NCBI GenBank assembly: GCA_963973455.1
Contig: CAXAZF010000003.1
Span: forward strand, 186,001-250,000
DNA from: Marixanthomonas sp002364245
GTDB lineage: Bacteria; Bacteroidota; Bacteroidia; Flavobacteriales; Flavobacteriaceae
Length of the DNA: 64,000 nucleotides
Reading direction: 5' to 3'
Within the stretch, counting starts at the first letter, position 1, and each line of letters begins with the position of its first letter. The notes beneath the pieces are model-generated. The model was not told the origin of the DNA, did not search any database, and saw nothing but the letters and a program-made list of their open reading frames with translations. The position numbers and the translations under genes were made by a program. Positions 24,673-33,108 of this stretch are shown here, one piece after another.

Positions 24673-25473
24673 TTAATCTAGGTAATAAATGTACCCAATA
24701 TTTAACCAGTAAATCCAGTCGTTAGATTTATTTTCAGGCACGGGTCTCACTTCGTTTTGATCGATTCCAGGGTTTAAGCCATCTACCCAATCGCTAAAAT
24801 AATACTGCCAACGGCTGTCAAGCATTAGGTCGCTTAATGGAGTAAGTTTATAACGAATACCAATACTTCCTACCATAGAAAAAGTCGAGGCAGCTTCTTG
24901 TTGAAAAGCGTTTATATATTTTACTGGAGTAGAAACAGGATCGTTTAAAGGACCTCTGGTCGATGAAACTTCAGGATTAAAATTAACATAGTGCACACCC
25001 AAGCTTACAAAAGGTGCAATTTTATACCCTCCGGCAGCAAAATCACGAATGCTCAATGGAAAATATTCTAGTTGCGAACCTATATCGAAAACTGTTGTGG
25101 AGCCATTCATGGCCCTTAGTTGTTGGGCAAATTCTGAATTATCATCAGGGTCTACCCATCGGCCCATATGCTCAAGATTTGTTTTATGGTAATCTATTTC
25201 GTTACGTATTTTAAAATGATCATTAAAATAAGTGTCCCGTGTATAACAGTTACAATCTGCCCTGTAAGAAAAGTTAATGTAATGGATCAAACCTACACCA
25301 AAACCCACGTTACCAACATTGGTCTCAAAATCGTTTCGTTGTCCATAATCTGAATAAAATGTAACAGGGCCGGTAATTACTCCTATCTCGTGAGAGAAGC
25401 CGAATTGGCTGTAAATTTCCTGTTTTGCGGAAACTAAAAGTAAAAATACCAACAGCAGGTTTCTGGTATTCAT
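24673..25473 (-). CDS. Outer-membrane beta-barrel-like protein of a flavobacterial family
   Basis: A 266-residue exported protein (signal MNTRNLLLVFLLLVSAKQEIYSQ). Alternating hydrophobic strands and aromatic ends (FVSLGVHYVNF, GSIGIRYKLTPLSDLMLDSRWQYYFSDW, WIYWLNIGYIYYLD) suggest a small outer-membrane barrel. The start GFSHEIGVITGPVTFYSDYG resembles an uncharacterised flavobacterial family I recall as THC0290_0291, with low certainty on the name. A CNCY motif lies near residue 75. No substrate or partner is evident. A -7 box is present upstream. Confidence 0.7.
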   Translation of the reverse strand: MNTRNLLLVFLLLVSAKQEIYSQFGFSHEIGVITGPVTFYSDYGQRNDFETNVGNVGFGVGLIHYINFSYRADCNCYTRDTYFNDHFKIRNEIDYHKTNLEHMGRWVDPDDNSEFAQQLRAMNGSTTVFDIGSQLEYFPLSIRDFAAGGYKIAPFVSLGVHYVNFNPEVSSTRGPLNDPVSTPVKYINAFQQEAASTFSMVGSIGIRYKLTPLSDLMLDSRWQYYFSDWVDGLNPGIDQNEVRPVPENKSNDWIYWLNIGYIYYLD

Positions 25474-25501
25474 TGTCGATTGGGTTTAGTTTGAATCGTA
25501 A

Positions 25502-25509
25502 CAAATATA
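25502..25509 (-). promoter_or_regulatory. -7 element of the beta-barrel gene
   Basis: The minus strand reads TATATTTG, an exact TAnnTTTG match, 29 nt before the ATG at 25473. Confidence 0.55.
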
Positions 25510-25591
25510 TAAAAACATATCTAACAGTGAAATATATTGAAGATATTTAGCTTATTTGTAAAAAATTAACGTCCTTTTTTTTTATAACGGT

Positions 25592-25599
25592 TATATTTG
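25592..25599 (+). promoter_or_regulatory. -7 element of gdhA
   Basis: TATATTTG matches TAnnTTTG. Transcription from here would give a leader of about 115-120 nt before the gdhA ATG, unusually long for this window. Confidence 0.55.
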
Positions 25600-25626
25600 C
25601 ATTTTAATAACGCAAACAAATAATTT

Positions 25627-25694
25627 AAAGTATTTCAGAGGTAAATAAACTATTTGTAAAGCATTGCAAATCAATTTATTTTCTGAAATATTTT
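25627..25694 (+). promoter_or_regulatory. Possible long hairpin in the gdhA leader
   Basis: AAAGTATTTCAGA (25627-25639) pairs with TCTGAAATATTTT (25682-25694) over 13 positions, with one G-U pair, around a 42-nt loop. It ends 28 nt before the start codon and lies inside the predicted leader RNA. A regulatory role is inferred. Confidence 0.4.
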
Positions 25695-25722
25695 CACGAT
25701 AAACAATAAAACCCTCTCTACG

Positions 25723-27066
25723 ATGAAACAAAGTATTCAAGATTTCATTTCAAAAGTTGAAGAATTAAATCCTAATGAACCGGAATTTATGCAAGCTGTA
25801 ACAGAAGTTGCAGAAACGGTAATTCCATTCATTGAAAAAAACGAAAGATACCAAAATAAAATGCTATTAGAGCGTATGGTTGAGCCAGAGCGCACCATTT
25901 TATTTAGAGTACCTTGGATAGATGACAATGGCGATATCCAGGTTAATAAAGGATACCGTGTAGAGTTTAATTCTGCAATTGGCCCATATAAAGGTGGATT
26001 GCGTTTTCACCCATCGGTAAATTTGAGCATATTAAAGTTTTTAGGGTTTGAACAGGTTTTTAAAAACAGTCTTACTACGCTACCTATGGGTGGTGGTAAA
26101 GGAGGGTCTAACTTCAACCCAAAAGGAAAAAGTGATAATGAAGTAATGCGCTTTTGCCAAAGCTTTATGACGGAATTGGCCAAACACATTGGTCCAAACA
26201 CAGATGTGCCAGCGGGTGATATAGGAGTTGGAGGACGCGAAATAGGTTATATGTTCGGTCAGTACAAAAGGCTTCGTAACGAGTTTACAGGAGTATTGAC
26301 AGGTAAAGGACGCTCATACGGAGGTTCGCTAATCCGTCCTGAAGCAACAGGCTATGGTAACGTGTACTTTGCAAAAAACATGCTTGAAACTCAAGGCGAG
26401 TCTTTTAAAGGAAAAACAGTTGTGATTTCCGGTTCTGGTAATGTAGCTCAATTTGCTGCACAAAAAGCAATGGAATTTGGTGGTAAAGTGGTTACTTTTT
26501 CAGATTCATCAGGATTTATATATGATTCAGAAGGGATTGATGAAGAAAAACTGGCTTTCGTAATGGAGCTTAAAAATGAAAAGCGTGGTCGTATTAAAGA
26601 ATATTTAGACAAGTATCCATCAGCAGAGTACCACGACGGGAAACGTCCTTGGAGCATAAAATGTGATATTGCGTTACCGTGTGCAACACAAAACGAATTA
26701 GATGCCAATGAAGCTAAAACATTGGTTGATAATGGTTGTATTTGTGTGGGGGAAGGAGCTAATATGCCTTCTACACCAGAAGCTATTGAAGTATTCCAGA
26801 AAGCTAAAATATTGTTCTCACCAGGAAAAGCATCAAATGCTGGAGGTGTTGCAACATCAGGTCTAGAGATGTCTCAAAATGCATTAGGACTTAGCTGGCC
26901 AGCCAAAGAAGTAGATGAAAAATTACATACCATTATGAACGATATTCACGCTGCTTGTGTTAAATACGGTAAAGATGGCGATGGATATGTAGATTATGTA
27001 AAAGGAGCCAATATTGCAGGATTTGTAAAAGTAGCAGAAGCTATGATGGCTCAAGGAGTCGTGTAA
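25723..27066 (+). CDS. gdhA: NADP-type glutamate dehydrogenase
   Basis: A 447-residue hexameric-type enzyme that aminates 2-oxoglutarate to glutamate in ammonium assimilation. The substrate-site segments are clear: GPYKGGLRFHPSVNLSILKFLGFEQ with KNSLTTLPMGGGKGGSNF, containing the catalytic-region lysines, and the dinucleotide motif VVISGSGNVAQFAA. The cofactor loop reads FSDSSGFIYD, which fits NADP-dependent class I enzymes. The length is standard. It is monocistronic, with a -7 box about 120 nt upstream, a possible leader hairpin, and a strong terminator downstream. Confidence 0.97.
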   Translation: MKQSIQDFISKVEELNPNEPEFMQAVTEVAETVIPFIEKNERYQNKMLLERMVEPERTILFRVPWIDDNGDIQVNKGYRVEFNSAIGPYKGGLRFHPSVNLSILKFLGFEQVFKNSLTTLPMGGGKGGSNFNPKGKSDNEVMRFCQSFMTELAKHIGPNTDVPAGDIGVGGREIGYMFGQYKRLRNEFTGVLTGKGRSYGGSLIRPEATGYGNVYFAKNMLETQGESFKGKTVVISGSGNVAQFAAQKAMEFGGKVVTFSDSSGFIYDSEGIDEEKLAFVMELKNEKRGRIKEYLDKYPSAEYHDGKRPWSIKCDIALPCATQNELDANEAKTLVDNGCICVGEGANMPSTPEAIEVFQKAKILFSPGKASNAGGVATSGLEMSQNALGLSWPAKEVDEKLHTIMNDIHAACVKYGKDGDGYVDYVKGANIAGFVKVAEAMMAQGVV

Positions 27067-27080
27067 TTCTGAAATATTTT
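27067..27080 (+). repeat. Second copy of a 14-nt sequence flanking gdhA
   Basis: TTCTGAAATATTTT directly follows the gdhA stop and is identical to 25681-25694 in the gdhA leader. The two copies form a direct repeat around the gene. Confidence 0.5.
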
Positions 27081-27095
27081 TTAGATAAAGATTAT

Positions 27096-27134
27096 AAAAG
27101 GTTGATGATATAGTAGTAATATCATCAACCTTTT
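27096..27134 (+). terminator. Rho-independent terminator after gdhA
   Basis: AAAAGGTTGATGATAT (27096-27111), 7-nt loop, ATATCATCAACCTTTT (27119-27134), ending in a T-run. A 16-bp perfect stem. Confidence 0.92.
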
Positions 27135-27196
27135 TTCATTGAAATCCTGCAATAAATAGTATTTTAGCGTGTTATATTTCTGAAAAAGTATTCTCT

Positions 27197-29494
27197 ATGA
27201 AGTATGTTGTAACAACGATTCTGTTTTTTCTTACCTTTTACAGTAATGCCCAAAATTTTGAAAATTCTTGGTCGGGGTATTTCTCATATACTTCAATTAA
27301 AGATATTTCTCAAGGAAATGATAGGATATATGCAGCTTCAGAAAATGCTGTTTTCACATATGATTTAACAACGAATGAAATTGAAACCATTTCGACTGTA
27401 AACGGTCTTTCCGGAGAACTTATTTCTACCATTCATTATAGTGAAGCACACAATTTATTAGTGATTGGTTATGAAACGGGACTTATTGAAATAGTTCAAG
27501 ATGGTGAAGAAAACATATTGACGGTTGTTGATATACTGGATAAACAGGTGATTCCTCCAAATCAAAAAAACATCAATCACTTTGATGAATACAACGACTC
27601 GCTGTACATTTCTACAGAATACGGTATATCCGTTTATAATTTAGCAACGTTAGAGTTTGGCGATACGTACTTTATTGGTGCTGGCGGAACACAGATAAAC
27701 ATTGCCCAAACAACAGTGGCCGAACCCTATATTTTTGCAGCAACTGCTTCCAATGGAATTAAAAGAGCGCTATTGGAAAATGAAAATTTAATCGATTTCC
27801 AACAATGGACTACCATACAAAACGGAAATTTTAAGGGAATTCAAAAGCTGGGGACAGAACTTTATGTTGCCAATACTGGAAATACTGTTTTCAACTTTAA
27901 TCCCAATGGAGGTATAAATCCCGTAGGGAATTTTAATGATATTGTAGATTTTCAAACGTTTAATGATGTATTGACCATTACAGCCACCGCATCTATACAT
28001 GCTTATACGGAAGGTTTTCAGCAGCAAGCATCCGTAACTTCGGTTTCTGAGTTTGATTATCGGTTACTTTCTGGTTATGCTTTCAACAATGTATTTTACA
28101 TGGGTACAAGTGAAGATGGTATTTTAGCCGTACCCTTTGATAGCAACCAAGCCGAACAAATTTTACCAGACGGTCCACTTTCCAATCAAGGTTTTAGCAT
28201 TGACACATCTCCTGGACAACTATGGATGAATTATGGTGATGTTTCCGTTACATTTAACCCTTTTCCTTTAACATTTAAAGGAATTAGCAATTTAAGGGAA
28301 GGCATCTGGACCAATATTCCCTATGAAGATCTTGCAGCAAAATTTAATACGGATGTAAACGATTTGGTAAGGGTAAAAATAAATCCAAATAACTTTGAAG
28401 AGGTTTTTATGACATCATATCAAAAGGGTTTATTACAAATTATAGAACAGCAGCCAACCACTTTATTTAATGAAACAAATAGTCCCCTTGAGATAACCAC
28501 TACCTCAACTGGAGGTGTTGAAGGAATTCGCCTTTTTGGGATGGATTATGACAATCAAGGTAATTTATGGTTTACACAGTCAAGAATAGCCGAAGGGTTA
28601 ATAAAACGTACTCCTGAAGGTCAATTTCAACGGGTAGATGTAAGCGATATTGTTAATACAGATAGTGAATTGGCTCTAACTGAAGTAGTAACAACTCCCC
28701 AAGGCTATGTATTCTTTGGGACTGCTCAAAGTGGCTTGGCCGGGTATGACCAGAACCAGAATAAGTTTAATAGGATAACCGAAGGCGAAGGAAATGGAAA
28801 TTTGCCCAGTGTATATATCCGTGCGTTGGCATTGGACAAACAGAACAGATTGTGGATAGGAACTTTTGAAGGCTTGCGCGTACTTTTCAATACAGGTGGC
28901 TTTTTTGAAGAAAACGCAGATGTGCAAGCCCAAGAAATAATCATTGTTGAAGACGGTGTTCCCCAAGAGCTGCTTTTTGAACAATCCATCACCCAAATTG
29001 TTGTCGATGGCTCTAATAATAAATGGATAGCAACCGGTAACTCTGGCGTCTTTTATGTGTCGTCCAATGGACAAGAAACCCTTTTGCGATTTACCAAGGA
29101 TAATTCGCCTTTACCATCCAATAACATTCAAGATATTGCTATTGACGAGTTTAGCGGGGTGGTTTACATTGCAACCAATAAAGGCTTGGTTTCATATAAT
29201 GGTACAGCAACTGCACCACGTGAAAACCTTGATGAAGTATATGTTTATCCCAATCCAGTACGCCCTAGCTTTAAGGGTAACGTCACTATTGACGGCCTTA
29301 CAGCCAATGCTACAGTAAAAATAACCGATATTGAAGGAAACCTGGTTTTTGAAGAAACAAGTGAAGGTGGAAGTATTTTATGGGATACAACAGCGTTTGG
29401 AAAATATAAAGTAGCCTCTGGCGTGTATCTGGTTTTAATAAGCACTGAAGACGCCTTGGAAACTAAGGTGGCTAAAATTATGGTAGTCAGGTAA
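27197..29494 (+). CDS. porZ: Type IX secretion system protein PorZ
   Basis: A 765-residue exported protein. In Porphyromonas gingivalis PorZ belongs to the T9SS attachment complex that links cargo to A-LPS. Here a signal peptide (MKYVVTTILFFLTFYSNAQ) is followed by two seven-bladed-type propellers built of two-component-regulator-like repeats (ISQGNDRIYAASENAVFTYD; YDNQGNLWFTQSR; LDKQNRLWIGTFEGLRVL; DGSNNKWIATGNSGVFYV). The C-terminus is a T9SS type A sorting-like domain starting VYVYPNPVRP and ending TKVAKIMVVR. The start of the mature protein, W-S-GYFSYTSIKDIS, matches flavobacterial PorZ. Its stop overlaps the recO ATG (TAATG). Confidence 0.88.
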   Translation: MKYVVTTILFFLTFYSNAQNFENSWSGYFSYTSIKDISQGNDRIYAASENAVFTYDLTTNEIETISTVNGLSGELISTIHYSEAHNLLVIGYETGLIEIVQDGEENILTVVDILDKQVIPPNQKNINHFDEYNDSLYISTEYGISVYNLATLEFGDTYFIGAGGTQINIAQTTVAEPYIFAATASNGIKRALLENENLIDFQQWTTIQNGNFKGIQKLGTELYVANTGNTVFNFNPNGGINPVGNFNDIVDFQTFNDVLTITATASIHAYTEGFQQQASVTSVSEFDYRLLSGYAFNNVFYMGTSEDGILAVPFDSNQAEQILPDGPLSNQGFSIDTSPGQLWMNYGDVSVTFNPFPLTFKGISNLREGIWTNIPYEDLAAKFNTDVNDLVRVKINPNNFEEVFMTSYQKGLLQIIEQQPTTLFNETNSPLEITTTSTGGVEGIRLFGMDYDNQGNLWFTQSRIAEGLIKRTPEGQFQRVDVSDIVNTDSELALTEVVTTPQGYVFFGTAQSGLAGYDQNQNKFNRITEGEGNGNLPSVYIRALALDKQNRLWIGTFEGLRVLFNTGGFFEENADVQAQEIIIVEDGVPQELLFEQSITQIVVDGSNNKWIATGNSGVFYVSSNGQETLLRFTKDNSPLPSNNIQDIAIDEFSGVVYIATNKGLVSYNGTATAPRENLDEVYVYPNPVRPSFKGNVTIDGLTANATVKITDIEGNLVFEETSEGGSILWDTTAFGKYKVASGVYLVLISTEDALETKVAKIMVVR

Positions 29495-30213
29495 TGCTCG
29501 TTTCCACCAAAGCCATTGTAATTTCTTCTTTACGGTATTCTGAAGCCGATTTAATTGTAAGCTGTTTTACAGAAGTCGATGGGCTAAAAAGCTACATGCT
29601 CCGTAATATATTAAAATCGAAAAAAGGGAAACTTCGTACTTCCTTCTTTCAGCCTTTAACATTACTCGATTTAGTTGCCAACCATAAAAATAAAGGCACG
29701 CTTGAATATATAAAAGAAGCGAAAATCATCCAGCCGTATCAAACACTGCATAGCGACGTTTATAAATCATCACTCGTTATGTTTCTTTCTGAAATTTTAA
29801 AAAGTACGATAAAAGAAGAAGAAAGCAATTCGCAATTATTTCGGTTTTTAACCTATTCCTTTCAATGGTTGGATTTGCATGAAAACTATGCCAACTTTCA
29901 TATACTTTTTCTTTTGAAATTATCTCAATATTTAGGTTTTTATCCAGACACTTCAAATACTGAATATCTTTATTTCAATATACAAGAAGGGACTTTCGAA
30001 AAACATTTTGATGATCATTTTTCAGTAGAAGGAAAGGAAGTGGAAACATTAAAACAATTTCTCAATAAAGACTACGATGATTTAGAAAAACTGAAAGTTC
30101 ATAAAAAAACGAGAACGGCAACTTTAAATTTACTTCTTAATTATTATCAATACCATTCGCAAGGGTTTAAAACTCCTAAGTCATTAGCTGTGTTGCAACA
30201 ACTTTTTAACTAA
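29494..30213 (+). CDS. recO: DNA repair protein RecO
   Basis: A 239-residue RecO, which loads RecA at gaps with RecF and RecR. The N-terminal OB-fold is evident (TKAIVISSLRYSEADLIVSCFTEVDGL, then LRTSFFQPLTLLDLVANHK), followed by the helical C-terminal domain. The Cys zinc-finger found in some RecO proteins is absent, which is common in Bacteroidota. The ATG shares its A with the porZ stop (TAATG), so translation is coupled to porZ. A terminator-like hairpin follows. Confidence 0.93.
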   Translation: MLVSTKAIVISSLRYSEADLIVSCFTEVDGLKSYMLRNILKSKKGKLRTSFFQPLTLLDLVANHKNKGTLEYIKEAKIIQPYQTLHSDVYKSSLVMFLSEILKSTIKEEESNSQLFRFLTYSFQWLDLHENYANFHILFLLKLSQYLGFYPDTSNTEYLYFNIQEGTFEKHFDDHFSVEGKEVETLKQFLNKDYDDLEKLKVHKKTRTATLNLLLNYYQYHSQGFKTPKSLAVLQQLFN

Positions 30214-30244
30214 AAAAGCACAACGTGCAATACGCTGTGCTTTT
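30214..30244. terminator. Bidirectional terminator between recO and the TonB receptor
   Basis: AAAAGCACA (30214-30222) and TGTGCTTTT (30236-30244) form a 9-bp inverted repeat with a 13-nt loop, lying between convergent genes. Confidence 0.75.
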
Positions 30245-30264
30245 AATAGTTTCAAAAGATTTTT

Positions 30265-32487
30265 TTAAAAATTAACTGTTACCTTTCCTCGAATAAAAAA
30301 AGGTGTTCCTGGTGTAAAATGAATTTCTTCTACTGGTTCAGCTTCGTTAAATAAGCGGCTTTCAGTGGCAAATTGTGTTTCATTCCATTCGGTATCAAGT
30401 AAATTTTCAATGATAACTCCAAACACGAAATTTTTGTAGGTGTAATTAATATTGAAATCGGTTACAAAATAGCCTTCAGCAACAATACTATTATCCTCGT
30501 TTGCAGCACGATCTTTAATATATCTATAATTTAATCCACCTGAAAAATCACCGATGTTTTCAAAAGCAACACCTCCCGTTGAGGTTAAATCGGGTGCTAA
30601 CGGAATATAATCTTCACCTTCCGGTGCTTCTGTGCTTCGGGCGTAGGTGTAATTTATATCACCAAATAAGTATAGCCAATCAGTTGCTTCATACCGAGCG
30701 CCAAAGTCAACTCCCAATCGGCGTGTTTTTCCGCTAGGCTCTACAATGGCGGCATCCCCCACATACACAAATTCCTGATCTAAAAACAGCGACCAAAGAG
30801 CGGTATTCAAAATCAAGTTATCTGTTACTTTATAAATTGCTCCTAAATCGGCTCCATAGGCTGCGGGTAAAATATCTTCTCCACTATTGGCTACTACAAC
30901 CCGACTGTCGTTTGAGTGAAACCCAATTCCTGTTTTTGCAAATAATTGCAGTTGACGGTTTGGGCTGTATACAAAATTCAGCTTTGGACTGGCGAATACT
31001 TTGCTTTCGCTTTTATTATCATATGTTTCAGTTAAGAAGTTTTCGTAATCGAACTTAAAGTAATCCAATCGTAACGCCGGATTTATTTTAAAGTCACCAA
31101 AATCAAATTCAGTATTTACAAACCCGAAAGCGTTCATTTGATCTACATTTCCAAAAGCTAACCGCTCTAGTATTTCATCTCGATTTTTAGTTCTGGAAAG
31201 CTGAACATCATTTACATCATCATATCGAACACCACCACCAGCTGTATATTCAAAATCGAAAGCATTCGCTTTTAATTTTTCAGAATAAGCTGTTTCAAAA
31301 CCAAACAAGTTACGGTCTTCTTGTTGCATTATTTGATCGCCATTTACGGGGTCTTCTAAAAAGAACGTAAAGTTAGAGTACAACTCAAAATCATAATGCG
31401 TAGCGTAAGCCGTGCTTTTAAGCTTTTGCGTTGGGGATAGGATTTTCGTATGGTTTATTATTAAATTGGAACGACTGGTGTTGCCACCTTCGGTGTCGTC
31501 GATAGCACCAAAACGATCAATTAAGCCTGAGTCTACAGCACGTTGTGGTATTTGCCCAGAGGCGTCCCATTTACTTTGAAAGTGCGACGCGCTTATAGAC
31601 ATATGTTGGTCGCCAGGTAATTTAAAATTAAACTTCCCCATTACATTATATCGATTAAAGTTTTGGGGAGAATCGTAAGGACCATCAAAAGTATTTAGAG
31701 TAGCTGCGATGTACGCGTTGCTTTTTTCGGTTTCCAATACCTTGAACATACCTACCGTTCTAAACGAATTAAAATCACCATATTCCACCGAAATCGAACT
31801 ATTGTCTAATTTGTTCTTTGTTTTAAAATCGACATATCCAGCTGTGGTAAAATCACCTTCTTTAGCGTAATAAGGACCTTTGCCAAACTCGATATTTTCA
31901 ATGGTTTCGGGTATTAAAAAGTGTAGATCGCTGTAGCCTTGGCCGTGAGCGTGCGACACCATATTTACTGGCATCCCATCTACAGAAAGGCTAATATCTG
32001 TACCGTGGTCAATATCGAAGCCGCGAAGGAAAATCTGCTCAGCTTTTCCACCACCAGCGTGTTGGCCAATGATAAGTCCGGGGACTTTCCTTAAGATTTC
32101 CTGCGACGATTTTACCGGGTCGGTTTCTAAATCTACATCGGTAATTTGGTTAAGAATGTTTACTTCAGGAGAGATTACTATTTGTTGTAAACTCACGGAA
32201 GATTCTTTTAAAACAATGTTTGTTTCCGAAGAGAAACTTTCTGAGGTTACTGGAAATATAACTGTTTCAAACCCTAAGTGAGAAATATAAATCTCATCAT
32301 TTTCGGTGTTGTTTTGTAATGTAAAAGCACCCGAAGCATCGGTATGCGTATGCTCTCCTGAGTTTTTATTAAAAACGGCAACGTTTTCAACAGGAGAATT
32401 AGTTTGGGTAACCACTTTACCAGTTATGGTTTGCGCGTGCGTAACTACACCACATAGTAGTGTTACCCATAGAAATATAGGTTTCAT
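30265..32487 (-). CDS. TonB-dependent receptor with His-containing plug
   Basis: A 740-residue outer-membrane receptor. A signal peptide ends near VVTHAQ, a carboxypeptidase-regulatory-like domain follows (GKVVTQTNSPVENVAVFNKNSGEHTHTDASGAFTL), then the plug (ILRKVPGLIIGQHAGGGKAEQIFLRGFDIDHGTD) and a 22-strand-type barrel ending ...GKVTVNF. The plug segment VSHAHGQGYSDLHFLIPE is rich in His and is shared by a receptor subgroup of unknown substrate. The gene for a small His-rich membrane protein lies 65 nt upstream on the same strand. Metal or metal-complex uptake is inferred. Confidence 0.93.
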   Translation of the reverse strand: MKPIFLWVTLLCGVVTHAQTITGKVVTQTNSPVENVAVFNKNSGEHTHTDASGAFTLQNNTENDEIYISHLGFETVIFPVTSESFSSETNIVLKESSVSLQQIVISPEVNILNQITDVDLETDPVKSSQEILRKVPGLIIGQHAGGGKAEQIFLRGFDIDHGTDISLSVDGMPVNMVSHAHGQGYSDLHFLIPETIENIEFGKGPYYAKEGDFTTAGYVDFKTKNKLDNSSISVEYGDFNSFRTVGMFKVLETEKSNAYIAATLNTFDGPYDSPQNFNRYNVMGKFNFKLPGDQHMSISASHFQSKWDASGQIPQRAVDSGLIDRFGAIDDTEGGNTSRSNLIINHTKILSPTQKLKSTAYATHYDFELYSNFTFFLEDPVNGDQIMQQEDRNLFGFETAYSEKLKANAFDFEYTAGGGVRYDDVNDVQLSRTKNRDEILERLAFGNVDQMNAFGFVNTEFDFGDFKINPALRLDYFKFDYENFLTETYDNKSESKVFASPKLNFVYSPNRQLQLFAKTGIGFHSNDSRVVVANSGEDILPAAYGADLGAIYKVTDNLILNTALWSLFLDQEFVYVGDAAIVEPSGKTRRLGVDFGARYEATDWLYLFGDINYTYARSTEAPEGEDYIPLAPDLTSTGGVAFENIGDFSGGLNYRYIKDRAANEDNSIVAEGYFVTDFNINYTYKNFVFGVIIENLLDTEWNETQFATESRLFNEAEPVEEIHFTPGTPFFIRGKVTVNF

Positions 32488-32516
32488 AAAATTTTAATTT
32501 TTTGAATAAATAGATG

Positions 32517-32540
32517 TTTCAGAAAAAAGTAATTCTGAAA
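32517..32540. repeat. Inverted repeat between the His-rich gene and the TonB receptor
   Basis: TTTCAGAA (32517-32524) and TTCTGAAA (32533-32540) are perfect 8-bp arms with an 8-nt spacer, just upstream of the receptor start. No T-run follows on the minus strand, so an operator is more likely than a terminator. Confidence 0.45.
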
Positions 32541-32552
32541 TTTTAAAACGTG

Positions 32553-32972
32553 TTATGAAACGCTCGTTTGAGGAGGTGGTGTCTGCACGGAAAGTGAAGT
32601 GTTGTAATTTCCGAAATGATATAAGAATACGTGTTTTGTATGGATAGAGTGTACGGGGTTTAATTTAAAATATTCTTGGGTAAGGTGTTTGTCATATTTA
32701 ATCTCTAATAACAATGCTTCTTTATCAGAGTCTGTATCATCTGCAGAAAACAACTTGTTGAAAAAAGCTATCGCTTTATGTTCATGGCTGTGCTCCCTGT
32801 TCAATTCATGGTCTAATTCGTGATCATGATTTGCACTTGTGTGTGTCAATGCGTGGGATAGCTTGTGAAAACCTTCCAATAAGGATTGATGTAACGGTAC
32901 TAATAAGTATAATACAGCCAGCGATAGTAGAAGTCGCTTTTTTAAAACTGAAATAAAGGCTGTGTTAAACAT
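32553..32972 (-). CDS. Small His-rich membrane-anchored protein
   Basis: A 139-residue protein of no family I recognise. One hydrophobic segment (LLLSLAVLYLLVPLHQSLL) near the N-terminus could be an anchor or signal. It is followed by a His/Asp/Glu-rich stretch, HDHELDHELNREHSHEHKA, flanked by LSHALTHTSANH, which looks like a flexible metal-binding segment. The C-terminal part is a short soluble domain ending in TPPPQTSVS. It lies directly upstream of the His-containing TonB receptor on the same strand, which suggests a shared role in divalent metal handling. That link is inferred. Confidence 0.7.
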   Translation of the reverse strand: MFNTAFISVLKKRLLLSLAVLYLLVPLHQSLLEGFHKLSHALTHTSANHDHELDHELNREHSHEHKAIAFFNKLFSADDTDSDKEALLLEIKYDKHLTQEYFKLNPVHSIHTKHVFLYHFGNYNTSLSVQTPPPQTSVS

Positions 32973-33096
32973 AGGGTATGTTAGTTACTATAAAGTACGT
33001 AAAGAAACATAAGAAAGGTTTTTTAAAAGGGCTTGTTTAACCCTTTCTTAACAAAATTTCGTAGATTATAGGAAAGAGAAACTACAAAATAGCCAC

Positions 33097-33104
33097 TATC
33101 TTTG
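33097..33104 (+). promoter_or_regulatory. -7 element abutting the uvrC start codon
   Basis: TATCTTTG matches TAnnTTTG and ends only 4 nt before the uvrC ATG, so a transcript from it would have little or no leader. No clear -33 TTG is present. Confidence 0.5.
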
Positions 33105-33108
33105 AACT

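Noticed and set aside
28676..29074. 132-codon minus-strand frame inside porZ
   Set aside because: It is antisense to a strongly supported coding region and looks like a reading-frame shadow with low-quality amino acid composition.
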